The position numbers and the translations under genes were made by a program. Of a stretch of DNA of 51,112 bases, positions 16,574 through 24,475 are shown one piece after another (positions within the stretch are counted from its first letter, which is position 1; every line of letters begins with the position of its first letter). The notes beneath the pieces were generated by a model. The model ran no database searches and was not told the DNA's origin. It saw only the letters and a list, made by a program, of their open reading frames with translations. Location of the stretch: positions 1 to 51,112 of the forward strand of contig FZQV01000018.1 of assembly GCA_900199505.1 (NCBI GenBank), in the 5' to 3' direction. Source of the DNA: Ruaniaceae bacterium KH17 (GTDB lineage: Bacteria > Actinomycetota > Actinomycetes > Actinomycetales > Actinomycetaceae).

Positions 16574-17773
16574 ATGACCGATCAGCGCGACGACGAGGCG
16601 GGGCAGGAGCCCAGACAGCCGCAGGAGTCCGTGCCGCCGCAACAGTCCGTTCCGCCACAGACGCCGTGGAGTCAGCCGCAGGTGCAGCAGTGGCCCGGCA
16701 CGCACGAATCGGTCTATGGGCAGGCGGCCCCGAACCAGCAGCAACCCGCTCCGGCTCAGCAGCCGTGGGGGCAACCGGCGCAACCTCAACAACCGGCGAA
16801 TCCGTACGCGTACAACCCGCAGCAGGCGAACCCCTACGCGTACAACCCTCCGACTTCGCAGCCTGTACAGCCCACGCAGCCGTGGGGTACGCAGAGCGCG
16901 CAGGGGGCCTCCGGCCAGCCGGCACAGCCTTCGGGTGGCCAGCCGGCACCGCCGATGGGCAGCGCACCGTCGAGTTTTGGCGCGCCCACCCAGCAGTCGC
17001 CGTGGGCGCAGCAGGGCCAGCAGCAGTGGCAAGGTCAGCCGCAGGGAGTTCCGTACGGCTCGCCCTATGGTGCTCCTTACGGCGAGGTTCCGCAGCAGAA
17101 GAAGTCCCGCGCGTGGCTGTGGATTCTACTGGCTGTGCTGGCCGTCGTCGGGCTGATGATCTTCTTCGCCGTGCGATTGCTCCTCAGCTCCGTGGACACC
17201 GATGCGCTCTACAGCGAGTGCGAGGCCGGCTCGGCGAGTGCCTGCGAGGATCTTTTCCGTGCCTCCGATGCGGGCAGTGACCAGGAGTGGTTCGGGCAGA
17301 CCTGCGGTGGCCGCACCGATGGCTTTGTGGAGTGCTCCGATCCGTCCGTGAACATGTCCGTGCCGGCGAACTCGTATGTCGAGGAGACTGATCAGGGGAG
17401 TGCGCCCGAGCCGAGCGTGGAGTCCGAGTCGGGCAATGAGGGGACTGCTGTCGAGCCAGACTCGCCAATGGTGCCGCTCGCGATTGACGATCCTGATGGC
17501 TGCATGGACACCGGGTGTGAGTCGGGCGCGGCGTTCGGTGACAATCCGCGGCTCGACAACCTGTACACCGCCTGCGAAAGCGGGAACATGGAGGCCTGCG
17601 ACGATCTCTACTGGCTCTCCGATTGGGACAGCGAGTACGAGACGATGGGCTTCTCGTGCGGACAGGCTCCGGAAGATGTCACCGGTGACGCGTGCTCAGA
17701 GCGCGATGCGCTCTGGGGTAATAGCCAGGGCTACGAGTTCGATGACTGGGACTTCGACGATGACGAGGGCTAA
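16574..17773 (+). CDS. Q/P-rich membrane protein with duplicated Cys-containing extracellular motif
   Basis: 399 residues. The N-terminal 175 residues are low-complexity Gln/Pro/Ala with repeats such as NPYAYNPQQ. One membrane helix follows (AWLWILLAVLAVVGLMIFFA, about 178-200). The outside part contains two copies of a motif, LYSECEAGSASACEDLFRAS...FGQTCGG and LYTACESGNMEACDDLYWLS...MGFSCGQ: Cys-x3-Gly-x3-Ala-Cys then an aromatic stretch and a third Cys. The copies are separated by an acidic spacer. This motif occurs at the ends of other actinobacterial envelope proteins, without a known role. GAGGAGG precedes the ATG. The stop overlaps the convergent Nudix gene by four bases. Confidence 0.82.
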   Translation: MTDQRDDEAGQEPRQPQESVPPQQSVPPQTPWSQPQVQQWPGTHESVYGQAAPNQQQPAPAQQPWGQPAQPQQPANPYAYNPQQANPYAYNPPTSQPVQPTQPWGTQSAQGASGQPAQPSGGQPAPPMGSAPSSFGAPTQQSPWAQQGQQQWQGQPQGVPYGSPYGAPYGEVPQQKKSRAWLWILLAVLAVVGLMIFFAVRLLLSSVDTDALYSECEAGSASACEDLFRASDAGSDQEWFGQTCGGRTDGFVECSDPSVNMSVPANSYVEETDQGSAPEPSVESESGNEGTAVEPDSPMVPLAIDDPDGCMDTGCESGAAFGDNPRLDNLYTACESGNMEACDDLYWLSDWDSEYETMGFSCGQAPEDVTGDACSERDALWGNSQGYEFDDWDFDDDEG

Positions 17774-18162
17774 GATCGCCCCGCGAAGTACTCCTCGATA
17801 ATCGGGATGTCCGGTGCGAGCCAGGGCACGGTGAATGCCTCCGCCGGCTCGAGCCAGCGGAGGGCGAGGTGGTCCGGGCCCAGCTGCGGCTCCGAGCGTG
17901 CTTCGCAGACCCACACCCTCATCCGGTGACCGTTGAGGATTGGCCAGGGAGCGCCGTCGGGAGACACGACCTCCTGAGAGACGACGACGTCCGCCTGGAG
18001 TTCCTCCTGAAGCTCACGTTGGAGGGCTGTGACCGGGTCCTCCCCGGGCTCCACTTTGCCGCCGGGTAGCTCCCATTGGCCGGCGAACTCAGGGGGATAG
18101 GCGCGTTGCGCGGCGAGAATGCGGCCACTGTTGACGATCAGAGCGCCCACCACAAGTGCCAT
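17770..18162 (-). CDS. Nudix hydrolase (MutT-like)
   Basis: 130 residues. The Nudix box is complete: GGKVEPGEDPVTALQRELQE then ELQA (about 34-57), with the REXXEE metal ligands. Size and the preceding GQWELPG match MutT-type (d)NTP pyrophosphatases that remove oxidised nucleotides such as 8-oxo-dGTP; the substrate is inferred from length and similarity. ATG 18162 is six bases after TATTGT on the minus strand, a leaderless arrangement. It overlaps the convergent membrane-protein gene through a shared CTAA. Confidence 0.9.
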   Translation of the reverse strand: MALVVGALIVNSGRILAAQRAYPPEFAGQWELPGGKVEPGEDPVTALQRELQEELQADVVVSQEVVSPDGAPWPILNGHRMRVWVCEARSEPQLGPDHLALRWLEPAEAFTVPWLAPDIPIIEEYFAGRS

Positions 18163-18168
18163 GCGCCC

Positions 18169-18174
18169 ACAATA
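18169..18174 (-). promoter_or_regulatory. -10 element, leaderless start of the Nudix gene
   Basis: Minus strand: TATTGT, GGGCGC, ATG. Confidence 0.6.
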
Positions 18175-18227
18175 CGTTGGTGCGGCGGCCTGCTGTGTCG
18201 GGAAGGTGATGGCATGCCTCTCGTTGG

Positions 18228-18292
18228 TTGATCGGAGCCGGAGGTGGAGCGCCGTGCTGAGCGAGCGTAGCGAGACGAAGTATCGAAACCAT
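18228..18292. repeat. Dispersed GC-rich intergenic repeat
   Basis: Contains GGTTGATCGGAG, CCGTGCTGAGCGAGCGTAGC and GAGACGAAGTATCGAAACCA. It resembles the 'GAGCGTAGCGAG...TATCGAAACC' repeats common between actinobacterial genes. Related sequence is at 5913 (GGTTGATCGGAG, GCCGTGCT) and at 20796-20905. Confidence 0.6.
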
Positions 18293-18314
18293 GGTGCGTT
18301 GGACTCGCCGCCTT

Positions 18315-18448
18315 AGGCTGGGGACGGTGTGCCGGTTGCCTCGCCGGTCCGGCATCTCGTGTGACCGCCGGTGCGTGTGGATTCGGGCTGGGGATGATGC
18401 TGTGCGATTGAACGACACGCCGCCCGATAATGAGACCGTCCCCAGCCT
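18315..18448. repeat. 14-bp inverted repeat flanking about 106 bp
   Basis: AGGCTGGGGACGGT (18315-18328) and ACCGTCCCCAGCCT (18435-18448) are exact reverse complements. A partial further copy, GGGCTGGGGATGATG, lies at about 18385. It could be a small mobile-element relic or a folded RNA. Confidence 0.6.
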
Positions 18449-18617
18449 CAAACGGTACGCCCGCGCGCGGCAAGCGAGCCGCGCCAAACACTCCCACTCG
18501 ATTCCCGGGGGTGTAGGTCAAGAGAGTGGATGGGATCCTGATCTAGCGGCGTGATTGTGCGGGAAAGTCGTGGTGATGAATGTCCGCGACCGGGTGGTAC
18601 CTGAGTGGAGTGAGGAG

Positions 18618-18635
18618 CTGAACGCTTGCGTTCAG
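18618..18635. repeat. 18-bp palindrome
   Basis: CTGAACGC-TT-GCGTTCAG, perfect arms of eight bases. Confidence 0.55.
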
Positions 18636-18677
18636 GCTCCGAGCGAGCGGTGGCGGCTACGCGCGGTCGCAGGGTGA

Positions 18678-18700
18678 TTTGCTACACCATTTGCTACACC
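18678..18700. repeat. Pair of 11-bp direct repeats near tRNA-Gly
   Basis: TTTGCTACACC at 18678-18688 and 18690-18700, separated by one base. Tandem short sites close to a tRNA 3' end are reminiscent of integrase arm sites of an attachment region. No integrase gene is present. Confidence 0.45.
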
Positions 18701-18740
18701 GGCCCCGATTTGGGCTAGAGCGCCAGGTGCCTAGAAGCGG

Positions 18741-18776
18741 CGAAACGGCCCCATTTCTAAGCTTGGGGCCGTTTCG
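18741..18776 (-). terminator. Terminator of tRNA-Gly
   Basis: CGAAACGGCCCC and GGGGCCGTTTCG form a perfect 12-bp stem with a 12-base loop, beginning four bases past the CCA end of the tRNA. On the minus strand the second arm ends in TTTCG. Confidence 0.75.
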
Positions 18777-18780
18777 TGAT

Positions 18781-18854
18781 TGGAGCGGATGACGGGAATC
18801 GAACCCGCGCTATCAGCTTGGGAAGCTGAAGTTCTACCATTGAACTACATCCGC
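18781..18854 (-). tRNA. tRNA-Gly (anticodon CCC)
   Basis: On the minus strand GCGGATG pairs with CATCCGC as the acceptor stem, with a T discriminator and encoded CCA at 18783-18781. The D-arm contains AGTTCAATGGTAGAACT. The anticodon stem TCAGC/GCTGA encloses TTCCCAA, so the anticodon is CCC. The T-arm is GCGGGTTCGATTCCCGT. It reads GGG codons; the 74-base length is normal. Confidence 0.95.
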
Positions 18855-18865
18855 ATTGAGTACCC

Positions 18866-18871
18866 ACTATA
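18866..18871 (-). promoter_or_regulatory. -10 element of tRNA-Gly
   Basis: Minus-strand TATAGT ends 11 bases before the tRNA 5' end. A weak TTCGAT sits 18 bases further upstream. Confidence 0.5.
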
Positions 18872-18905
18872 GCGCCGGAAGCGGCGCGAATCGAAAGGAG
18901 CGTCC

Positions 18906-19730
18906 GTGCCCGCACAACTCTCGCAGCACGACGCCCACCTGCACCACCTTCTGCTCCTCGATGCTGAGATCAGCGCCGATGACGTTGAGGCACTCGCCCG
19001 CTCCCGCTATCCCCACGCCGGCTGGCTTGACGCCGAGACAATCGCGCTCGATCAGGACGTGATGCTCACCGGCCCATGGGAACTCCCTGCCGGCGTCGCC
19101 GCTCAGATCCGCGCCCCAGGCTGGGCCACGCAGGTGGTCATGATCCTCTGCCCGCAGGAGCGTACCGGACCCGTTCCGCCGGAGCTTCGCGGCCTCGACG
19201 CGATTGCCGACGCCTACCCCTACGCCACACCCGGCGGCCGCGAGCTCGAGACGCTCCAGTTCGGACGAGCCTGCGCACGCCGGCTCGCCGGCGCACTGCA
19301 TCTCGCGGGCACGGCAGTGACGATCGAACCCGATCCGGACGAGAGCATCGACCTCACCGTCTATGCGTCCAGGTTCCTTCGTGCGGATCAAGCACGCGCC
19401 CTGCTACCGGGCGCTGTTGCCGACGCCGAGGCGCGCCGCAGTTGGTCGCTCAGCCTTCCGGTTAAGACCGGCCACGTACAAGTCATCGCCGGGGTGCATC
19501 CGATCCCGCCCATCGTGCTCAGCAACTTTGAGTGGTCCCAGCTCTCGCTGCGCGGCTATGAAGTCCGCTGGCATCCGCCGGAGCTAATGATCGGCCGCGA
19601 ACTCGGGCCACGCGAGCGCGAGCTACGCACCGAGGTCGCCGCCACGATCGAACAGATTGCTGGCCGGATCGCAACGCTCACGGAAGGCGTCGCCGTCGAC
19701 GATGACGGCTTCCTCGTGGACGTCTCCTAG
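18906..19730 (+). CDS. Conserved hypothetical protein
   Basis: 274 residues, GTG start with AAAGGAG five bases upstream. No signal peptide or membrane helix. The sequence begins AQLSQHDAHLHHLLLLDAEI and contains FGRACARRLAGALHLAGTAV, DESIDLTVYASRFL and PIVLSNFEWSQLSLRGYEVRW. These look like a globular cytosolic protein of the kind kept in actinobacterial genomes, but I do not recognise the family and propose no function. The stop overlaps the convergent gene at 19727 by four bases. Confidence 0.75.
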   Translation: MPAQLSQHDAHLHHLLLLDAEISADDVEALARSRYPHAGWLDAETIALDQDVMLTGPWELPAGVAAQIRAPGWATQVVMILCPQERTGPVPPELRGLDAIADAYPYATPGGRELETLQFGRACARRLAGALHLAGTAVTIEPDPDESIDLTVYASRFLRADQARALLPGAVADAEARRSWSLSLPVKTGHVQVIAGVHPIPPIVLSNFEWSQLSLRGYEVRWHPPELMIGRELGPRERELRTEVAATIEQIAGRIATLTEGVAVDDDGFLVDVS

Positions 19731-20149
19731 TTCCGCGGAATCAGGGTCTGGGTGGCCAGACGGTCGAGCTCGTAAGAGATTCGGCGCAGTGCCGCCGGCC
19801 GCGCCTTCGCCGTCAAAGCATCGAGCGAATGCACAGCGGCGTCGATCTGCGCGATCCGGGAGAGAGCCTCGCCCCTCGTCACGCCGGGAGCGCCGTCGAC
19901 CACGAGAGCTCCCGACGTGTCATCCATCGACTCGACATGCAGTGTGAGTGCCGCGAGTCTCAGCTCAACATCCTCCACGGTGGCTCTCCGGTGCGTGCGC
20001 GAGAGGGCTGCGACTTTGTCCTTGGCGCTCACCGCGAGTTGCGGGTTCTCCTGGAGCGTCTTCGCGATATACGGCCACGCCCGCTGCGCCGCTACGATGA
20101 CCACCGGACTGAACTTGATGACGGCCTTGGCGACCTTCAGGAACGCCAT
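19727..20149 (-). CDS. Hypothetical protein coupled to a TIGR03085 gene
   Basis: 140 residues. An N-terminal amphipathic or weakly hydrophobic segment (FLKVAKAVIKFSPVVIVAAQ) is followed by a helical region ending ALRRISYELDRLATQTLIPR. Its ATG shares one base with the stop of the upstream gene (TGATG), so the two form an operon. No family recognised; a membrane-associated helical protein is the most that can be said. Confidence 0.72.
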   Translation of the reverse strand: MAFLKVAKAVIKFSPVVIVAAQRAWPYIAKTLQENPQLAVSAKDKVAALSRTHRRATVEDVELRLAALTLHVESMDDTSGALVVDGAPGVTRGEALSRIAQIDAAVHSLDALTAKARPAALRRISYELDRLATQTLIPRN

Positions 20150-20775
20150 CAGAGGCCCAACGAATCCGCGAGGCGCCGTGCCGCCGTCGGCTCCGCCTTG
20201 ACCTCAACCTGCGCGGCGGAGGTCCGGCCGGATGCGTACAGCACGAGCTCGCTCGGGCGGCCGACCACCGTGGCCTCGAAGTCCTTCCCGACGGCGAAGG
20301 ACTGGCCCGCACCCGTCGCCACGATGAGGCCCAACGGGACCTTGCGGAACAGGAGCCGTTTGCTCGAGCTCAGTGCCTTCCACAGCGCGGACTCCATCTC
20401 ATCGGACAGCACACGTGGCGGCAACGGGTGCTCGCCCGCACGGCGCAGGTCCTCGTGATGCACGAAGAACTCCATCAGGTTCGCGGCCTTGTCGACGCCC
20501 GGAACCCGGAACGGTGATGCGCCGGACGGCCCGGCTTCGATCTTGGCGATGAGTTCGAGATACGGGGTCTCGGCCTTCACTTCGGCCGTCGCGGCGTCCA
20601 TGGAGTCGCCACGTGTGACGACCGCCTTCGCAATCCGCGATATACCGCTCTCACGAAGCCACAGGTGTGCGGCGAGGGAGTGGGCGTCCCAGCCCTCGCA
20701 GAGCGTCGGGGCATCGGGGCTCATGGAGCGGAGAGTTTCGCAGAGCGCGGCGCGTTCGGTCTTCGCAAGGTTCAT
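20149..20775 (-). CDS. TIGR03085-family metal-binding protein (DinB/maleylpyruvate-isomerase-like)
   Basis: 208 residues. The fold is a DinB-like four-helix bundle: ERAALCETLRSMSPDAPTLC, then EGWDAHSLAAHLWLRE with the first His and NLMEFFVHHEDLRRA with the other His ligands. Members are thiol-dependent-enzyme-like proteins of actinobacteria, often linked to mycothiol, without a proven reaction. ATG 20775 is six bases after minus-strand TACCCT, so a leaderless transcript is inferred. Confidence 0.88.
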   Translation of the reverse strand: MNLAKTERAALCETLRSMSPDAPTLCEGWDAHSLAAHLWLRESGISRIAKAVVTRGDSMDAATAEVKAETPYLELIAKIEAGPSGASPFRVPGVDKAANLMEFFVHHEDLRRAGEHPLPPRVLSDEMESALWKALSSSKRLLFRKVPLGLIVATGAGQSFAVGKDFEATVVGRPSELVLYASGRTSAAQVEVKAEPTAARRLADSLGL

Positions 20776-20781
20776 GTCTCA

Positions 20782-20787
20782 AGGGTA
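20782..20787 (-). promoter_or_regulatory. -10 element, leaderless start of the TIGR03085 gene
   Basis: Minus strand: TACCCT, TGAGAC, ATG. Confidence 0.6.
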
Positions 20788-20795
20788 GCTGTGCG

Positions 20796-20905
20796 CCGTT
20801 GGTTGGGAGGAGCGAAGCGAGGTCGAGACCAGAGCGCGCCATGGTATCGACTCACTCGCCGTGCTTGGTTCGCTCAGTTGCCGAGTTGGCCGGGCTAGGC
20901 GAGGG
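20796..20905. repeat. Dispersed intergenic repeat, second copy
   Basis: Contains GTTGGTTGGGAGGAGCGAAG, CCATGGTATCGACTCACTCG and GGTTCGCTCAGTTGCCGAG, a divergent relative of the 18228 repeat (compare TATCGAAACCATGG in opposite orientation). Confidence 0.45.
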
Positions 20906-20965
20906 ATGTGCGCCGTCGGGACGGGAGCGGCGTGGACGCGTGCGCGATCCGTTCCTGAGACAGTC

Positions 20966-20971
20966 TAGAAT
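20966..20971 (+). promoter_or_regulatory. -10 element of the mrp operon
   Basis: TAGAAT lies 37 bases before the chosen ATG at 21009. The ATG at 20970 overlaps the hexamer itself and would not be on the transcript. Confidence 0.45.
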
Positions 20972-21008
20972 GTGGGAACCGCCGATTGACGACCCCCCCG
21001 GGACCGCG

Positions 21009-23954
21009 ATGCTTCAACTGATTGTGCTTCACATCGTTGCGGCCGTTGCGGCGCCCGCACTGATCAAGTGGCTCGGTCGCAAGGCGTTCCTGTTGCTGGC
21101 GGTGGCCCCCGGCACGGCAGCAATCTGGGCGGCCGTCCAGACCCCGGCCGTGTTGGCGGGGAACTACCCAGAGTCGCATCTGTCCTGGGTTGCCTCGCTG
21201 AACCTTCACTTCGCTTTCCGGCTGGACACGCTCTCGTGGGTGATGACGCTGATCGTGGGCGGCATCGGCGCGCTTGTGCTGATCTACTGCGCTGCCTACT
21301 TCTCCTCCTCGGCGAAGTCGCTCGGCCGATTCGCGGGCGTGTTCGTGGCCTTCGCCGGAGCGATGCTTGGCCTGGTCACCACGGACAACTCCCTGATGCT
21401 GTACGTGTTCTGGGAGCTGACGACGGTCACCTCGTATCTCCTGATCGGCCACTACTACGATCGCCAGGCCTCCCGCCGTGCCGCATTCCAGGCGATCGTG
21501 ATCACCACCTTCGGCGGCCTCGCAATGCTGGCTGGAATCATCGCGTTCGGCCAGATGCCGGGCGGCTCGTACTCGCTTGCGGAGCTGGTGGAATCGGCAT
21601 CGGCCGGCACTCTCGGTGTCACCGCGGACGGCACGCACCTCACCGGCCTTGTGAATGCCGCGATCGTGCTGGTGCTGCTTGGCGCGATCACGAAGTCCGC
21701 GCTCTTCCCCTTCCACTTCTGGCTCCCTGGCGCGATGGCCGCGCCCACCCCGGTCTCGGCATACTTGCACGCGGCGGCAATGGTGAAGGGCGGCGTCTAC
21801 CTCGTGGCGCGGCTCGGCCCCGGCTTCTCCTCCGAAGCTGTGTGGCAATGGACAACCCTGATCCTTGGCCTGACGACGATGCTGCTGGGTGGGTACATGG
21901 CCCTGCGGCAGTACGATCTCAAGCTCCTCCTCGCCTACGGGACCGTGTCCCAGCTCGGCATGCTGATCGTGCTCGTCGGATACCCCAGCAAGGCCGTGGC
22001 GCTCGCCGGTCTCACCGCCCTGGTGGCCCACGCGATGTTCAAGGCCTGCTTGTTCCTCGTTGTCGGTGAGATTGACTGGGCGGCGGGGACCCGCGATCTC
22101 CGTGAGACCTCGAACCTCCGCAAGTCCATGCCCATCCTCGCCACAGCCGCGGGAGTCGCCATCGCCTCGATGATGGGGATCCCGCCGTTACTCGGGTACG
22201 TCGCGAAGGAAGCGGCGCTCGATGGCTTCTACCACGCCCACGATTGGGTGGTCCTCGTGGTGTTCGCACTCGGTGCGGTCCTCACGGTGGGTTACGGCCT
22301 GCGCTTCTGGATGGGCGCGTTTGGCAAGTACGGCGATCTGCCGGACACCGAAATCAAGCGCCGCTCGGCCTTGATCCAGTTCTCGCCGGTCGTGCTCGCA
22401 ATCGGGACCGCCCTCCTCGGTCTGATGCCGGGCGTCGTCGAGCAGGCGCTCTCGGCACATGCGGATCTCTACCCGGGCGATTCGGGTCACCTCACCCTTT
22501 GGGGCGGCTTCACCGTGCCGCTCGCGATCACTGTGGTGGTGCTTCTGCTCGGTTTCGGACTGTATGCGGGACGCCGCTGGGTGACCTCGTTCCAAGAGCA
22601 CTTCATCGAGTTCCCGAACGCCGCCGGCCTCTACCGCGCCACGATTCGTGGCCTGGAGAATCTCGCGGCGGACGTCACCGCGGCCACCCAGCGTGGTTCG
22701 CTTCCCGCTTACCTCTCGATCATCCTGGCCGTCATGATCCTCGCCGAAGGCGTGGCGCTGGTCTTCACAGATCCGTTCCCCGATCACGTGGTGTGGGCGA
22801 ACTCGTGGCTGCAGGTTGCGATTGTCGTGTTCATTGGTGTGGCGGCGGTCTTGGCGGCTCGGGCCCGACGGCGCTTGAAGGCCGTGATCCTGTTGGGCGC
22901 CTCCGGCTATGGCATGGCCATGCTCTTCGCGAGCTATGGCGCTCCGGATCTGGCGCTCACGCAGGTGATGGTTGAGACGATCACGCTCGTGGTCTTCGTG
23001 CTGGTGTTGCGGCGCCTGCCCACCTACTTCTCGAACCGGCCGCTCACCGTTGACCGCTACCGACGGATGCTGATTGGTGCTGCCGCGGGAATCACAGTCG
23101 GGCTTCTCGGGATCGTTGCCGTAAGCGGGCGCGTGGCGCAGCCGATCTCGCTGTTCCTGCCGGACGCCACCTACGAGTACGGCTACGGACGCAACATCGT
23201 CAACGTGATCCTCGTGGACGCGCGCGCGTGGGACACGATGGGCGAGATCTCGGTGTTGATGGTGGCGGCCACCGGTGTGGCCTCGCTGCTGTTCCTGCGT
23301 GATCGCACGGGCATCGTGGACTCGGCGCGCAACCGCGTGACAAAGGGTGCCACCATCGGCGTATGGGACGACGGCTACGATCTGGGCGCCAAGCTGCGCC
23401 GGGCGGGAGTCACCAACCAGGACCCGCGTGGACGTCGCAACGAGACGTGGCTCCGCGGTGGGCAGACCCTCTCGCCGCAGCGTCGCTCGTTGATCTTTGA
23501 GATCGGTGTGCGGCTCATCTTCCACACGATGATCCTGCTCTCGCTCTTCCTGCTACTGTCCGGACACAACCAGCCAGGCGGCGGATTTGCGGGAGGCCTC
23601 GTGGCCGGTACGGCACTCGTGGTGCGCTATCTCGCGGGCGGCCGCTACGAGCTCGGTGAGGCGTTGCCCGTCCACGCGGGATATCTGCTGGGCACGGGCG
23701 TGGCCACCGCGGGTCTGTCCGCAATTCTGCCGCTCTTCTTCGGCGGCGCGGTGCTCCAGACCGTGGTGTTTGACTTCCATCTGCCGATCTGGGGCGATGT
23801 CCACCTCGCCACGGCCTTACTCTTCGACATCGGTGTGTACGTGCTCGTGCTCGGCCTGGTGCTGGACATTCTGCGCTCCTTCGGTGCGGAAATCGACCGC
23901 CACGGCGAGGTCGAGGGGATCGACTCGGATGAGTCCGCGGAGGCGAGTGCCTGA
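21009..23954 (+). CDS. mrpA: Na+/H+ antiporter subunit A fused to subunit B (MrpA/MrpB)
   Basis: 981 residues, largest subunit of the seven-part Mrp cation/proton antiporter in the plasma membrane. The N-terminal two thirds is NuoL-like, with about 14 helices, including WELTTVTSYLLIGHYYDRQA (conserved Glu), KSALFPFHFWLPGAMAAPTP (conserved Lys and His) and SAYLHAAAMVKGGVYLVARL. The last 140 residues (GVRLIFHTMILLSLFLLLSG, then HNQPGGGFAGGL) are the MnhB domain, so no separate mrpB is needed. ATG 21009 is chosen because an upstream ATG at 20970 overlaps the likely -10 element. It is the first gene of an overlapping operon, with ATG/TGA overlap to subunit C. Confidence 0.95.
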   Translation: MLQLIVLHIVAAVAAPALIKWLGRKAFLLLAVAPGTAAIWAAVQTPAVLAGNYPESHLSWVASLNLHFAFRLDTLSWVMTLIVGGIGALVLIYCAAYFSSSAKSLGRFAGVFVAFAGAMLGLVTTDNSLMLYVFWELTTVTSYLLIGHYYDRQASRRAAFQAIVITTFGGLAMLAGIIAFGQMPGGSYSLAELVESASAGTLGVTADGTHLTGLVNAAIVLVLLGAITKSALFPFHFWLPGAMAAPTPVSAYLHAAAMVKGGVYLVARLGPGFSSEAVWQWTTLILGLTTMLLGGYMALRQYDLKLLLAYGTVSQLGMLIVLVGYPSKAVALAGLTALVAHAMFKACLFLVVGEIDWAAGTRDLRETSNLRKSMPILATAAGVAIASMMGIPPLLGYVAKEAALDGFYHAHDWVVLVVFALGAVLTVGYGLRFWMGAFGKYGDLPDTEIKRRSALIQFSPVVLAIGTALLGLMPGVVEQALSAHADLYPGDSGHLTLWGGFTVPLAITVVVLLLGFGLYAGRRWVTSFQEHFIEFPNAAGLYRATIRGLENLAADVTAATQRGSLPAYLSIILAVMILAEGVALVFTDPFPDHVVWANSWLQVAIVVFIGVAAVLAARARRRLKAVILLGASGYGMAMLFASYGAPDLALTQVMVETITLVVFVLVLRRLPTYFSNRPLTVDRYRRMLIGAAAGITVGLLGIVAVSGRVAQPISLFLPDATYEYGYGRNIVNVILVDARAWDTMGEISVLMVAATGVASLLFLRDRTGIVDSARNRVTKGATIGVWDDGYDLGAKLRRAGVTNQDPRGRRNETWLRGGQTLSPQRRSLIFEIGVRLIFHTMILLSLFLLLSGHNQPGGGFAGGLVAGTALVVRYLAGGRYELGEALPVHAGYLLGTGVATAGLSAILPLFFGGAVLQTVVFDFHLPIWGDVHLATALLFDIGVYVLVLGLVLDILRSFGAEIDRHGEVEGIDSDESAEASA

Positions 23955-24475
23955 TGGGTTCGCCGATGATCTTGATTGTCCTCGCCGCCGTGCTGGTGGG
24001 CGTGGGCGTGTATCTGCTGCTGGAACGTTCGCTGTCGCGCATCGTGATCGGCGTTGCCATGGTGGGCAACGGCATCAACGTGCTCTTCTTGGTCTCCGGT
24101 GGTGCTCCGGGCGCGGCCCCGCTGTACGTGGATGGCGAACTCGTCTCCTACTCAGATCCGCTCCCGCAGGCCATGGTGCTGACCGCGATCGTGATCACCC
24201 TCGGAATGACCGCATTTGTGCTCGCAATGGCCTACCGCGCCTGGCAGTTGAACGGCCATGACGAGGTGCAGGACGATCTCGAGGATCGCCGTCTGGCGCA
24301 GCGTGCCGCACGCGATGCGGTTGACTCCCGCGCCACGGATGATGACGGCTCAAGCCTGGATGACGAGGCCCGCGAGGCAGTGGACGAGATCTTCGACGAC
24401 GGCGATCATGCGGTTGAGCAGTCCGAGGCCGATCACGCTGAGGTCCCCGACGCGAACGAAGGGGGCCGCGCATGA
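23954..24475 (+). CDS. mrpC: Na+/H+ antiporter subunit C (MrpC)
   Basis: 173 residues, NuoK-like. Three membrane helices (ILIVLAAVLVGVGVYLLLER, IVIGVAMVGNGINVLFLVSG and AMVLTAIVITLGMTAFVLAM). PLPQAMVLTAIVI is the family's conserved loop-helix. The last 60 residues are a strongly acidic cytoplasmic extension (many Asp/Glu) not needed in typical 110-residue homologues. The start overlaps the mrpA stop by one base and the end overlaps mrpD by four. Confidence 0.93.
   Translation: MGSPMILIVLAAVLVGVGVYLLLERSLSRIVIGVAMVGNGINVLFLVSGGAPGAAPLYVDGELVSYSDPLPQAMVLTAIVITLGMTAFVLAMAYRAWQLNGHDEVQDDLEDRRLAQRAARDAVDSRATDDDGSSLDDEAREAVDEIFDDGDHAVEQSEADHAEVPDANEGGRA

Larger units (their letters stand above)
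18163..18780. other. Repeat-rich non-coding gap
   Basis: About 620 bases without a convincing gene. The open frames here (for example 18291-18554 plus) show no family resemblance and span inverted repeats. The gap holds an actinobacterial-type intergenic repeat, a long-range inverted repeat, a compact palindrome, a pair of 11-base direct repeats and the terminator of tRNA-Gly, listed separately. Confidence 0.6.

Noticed and set aside
18291-18554. Small open frames in the repeat gap
   Set aside because: They span exact inverted repeats, are Arg-rich as expected for random high-GC translation, and have no start signal.
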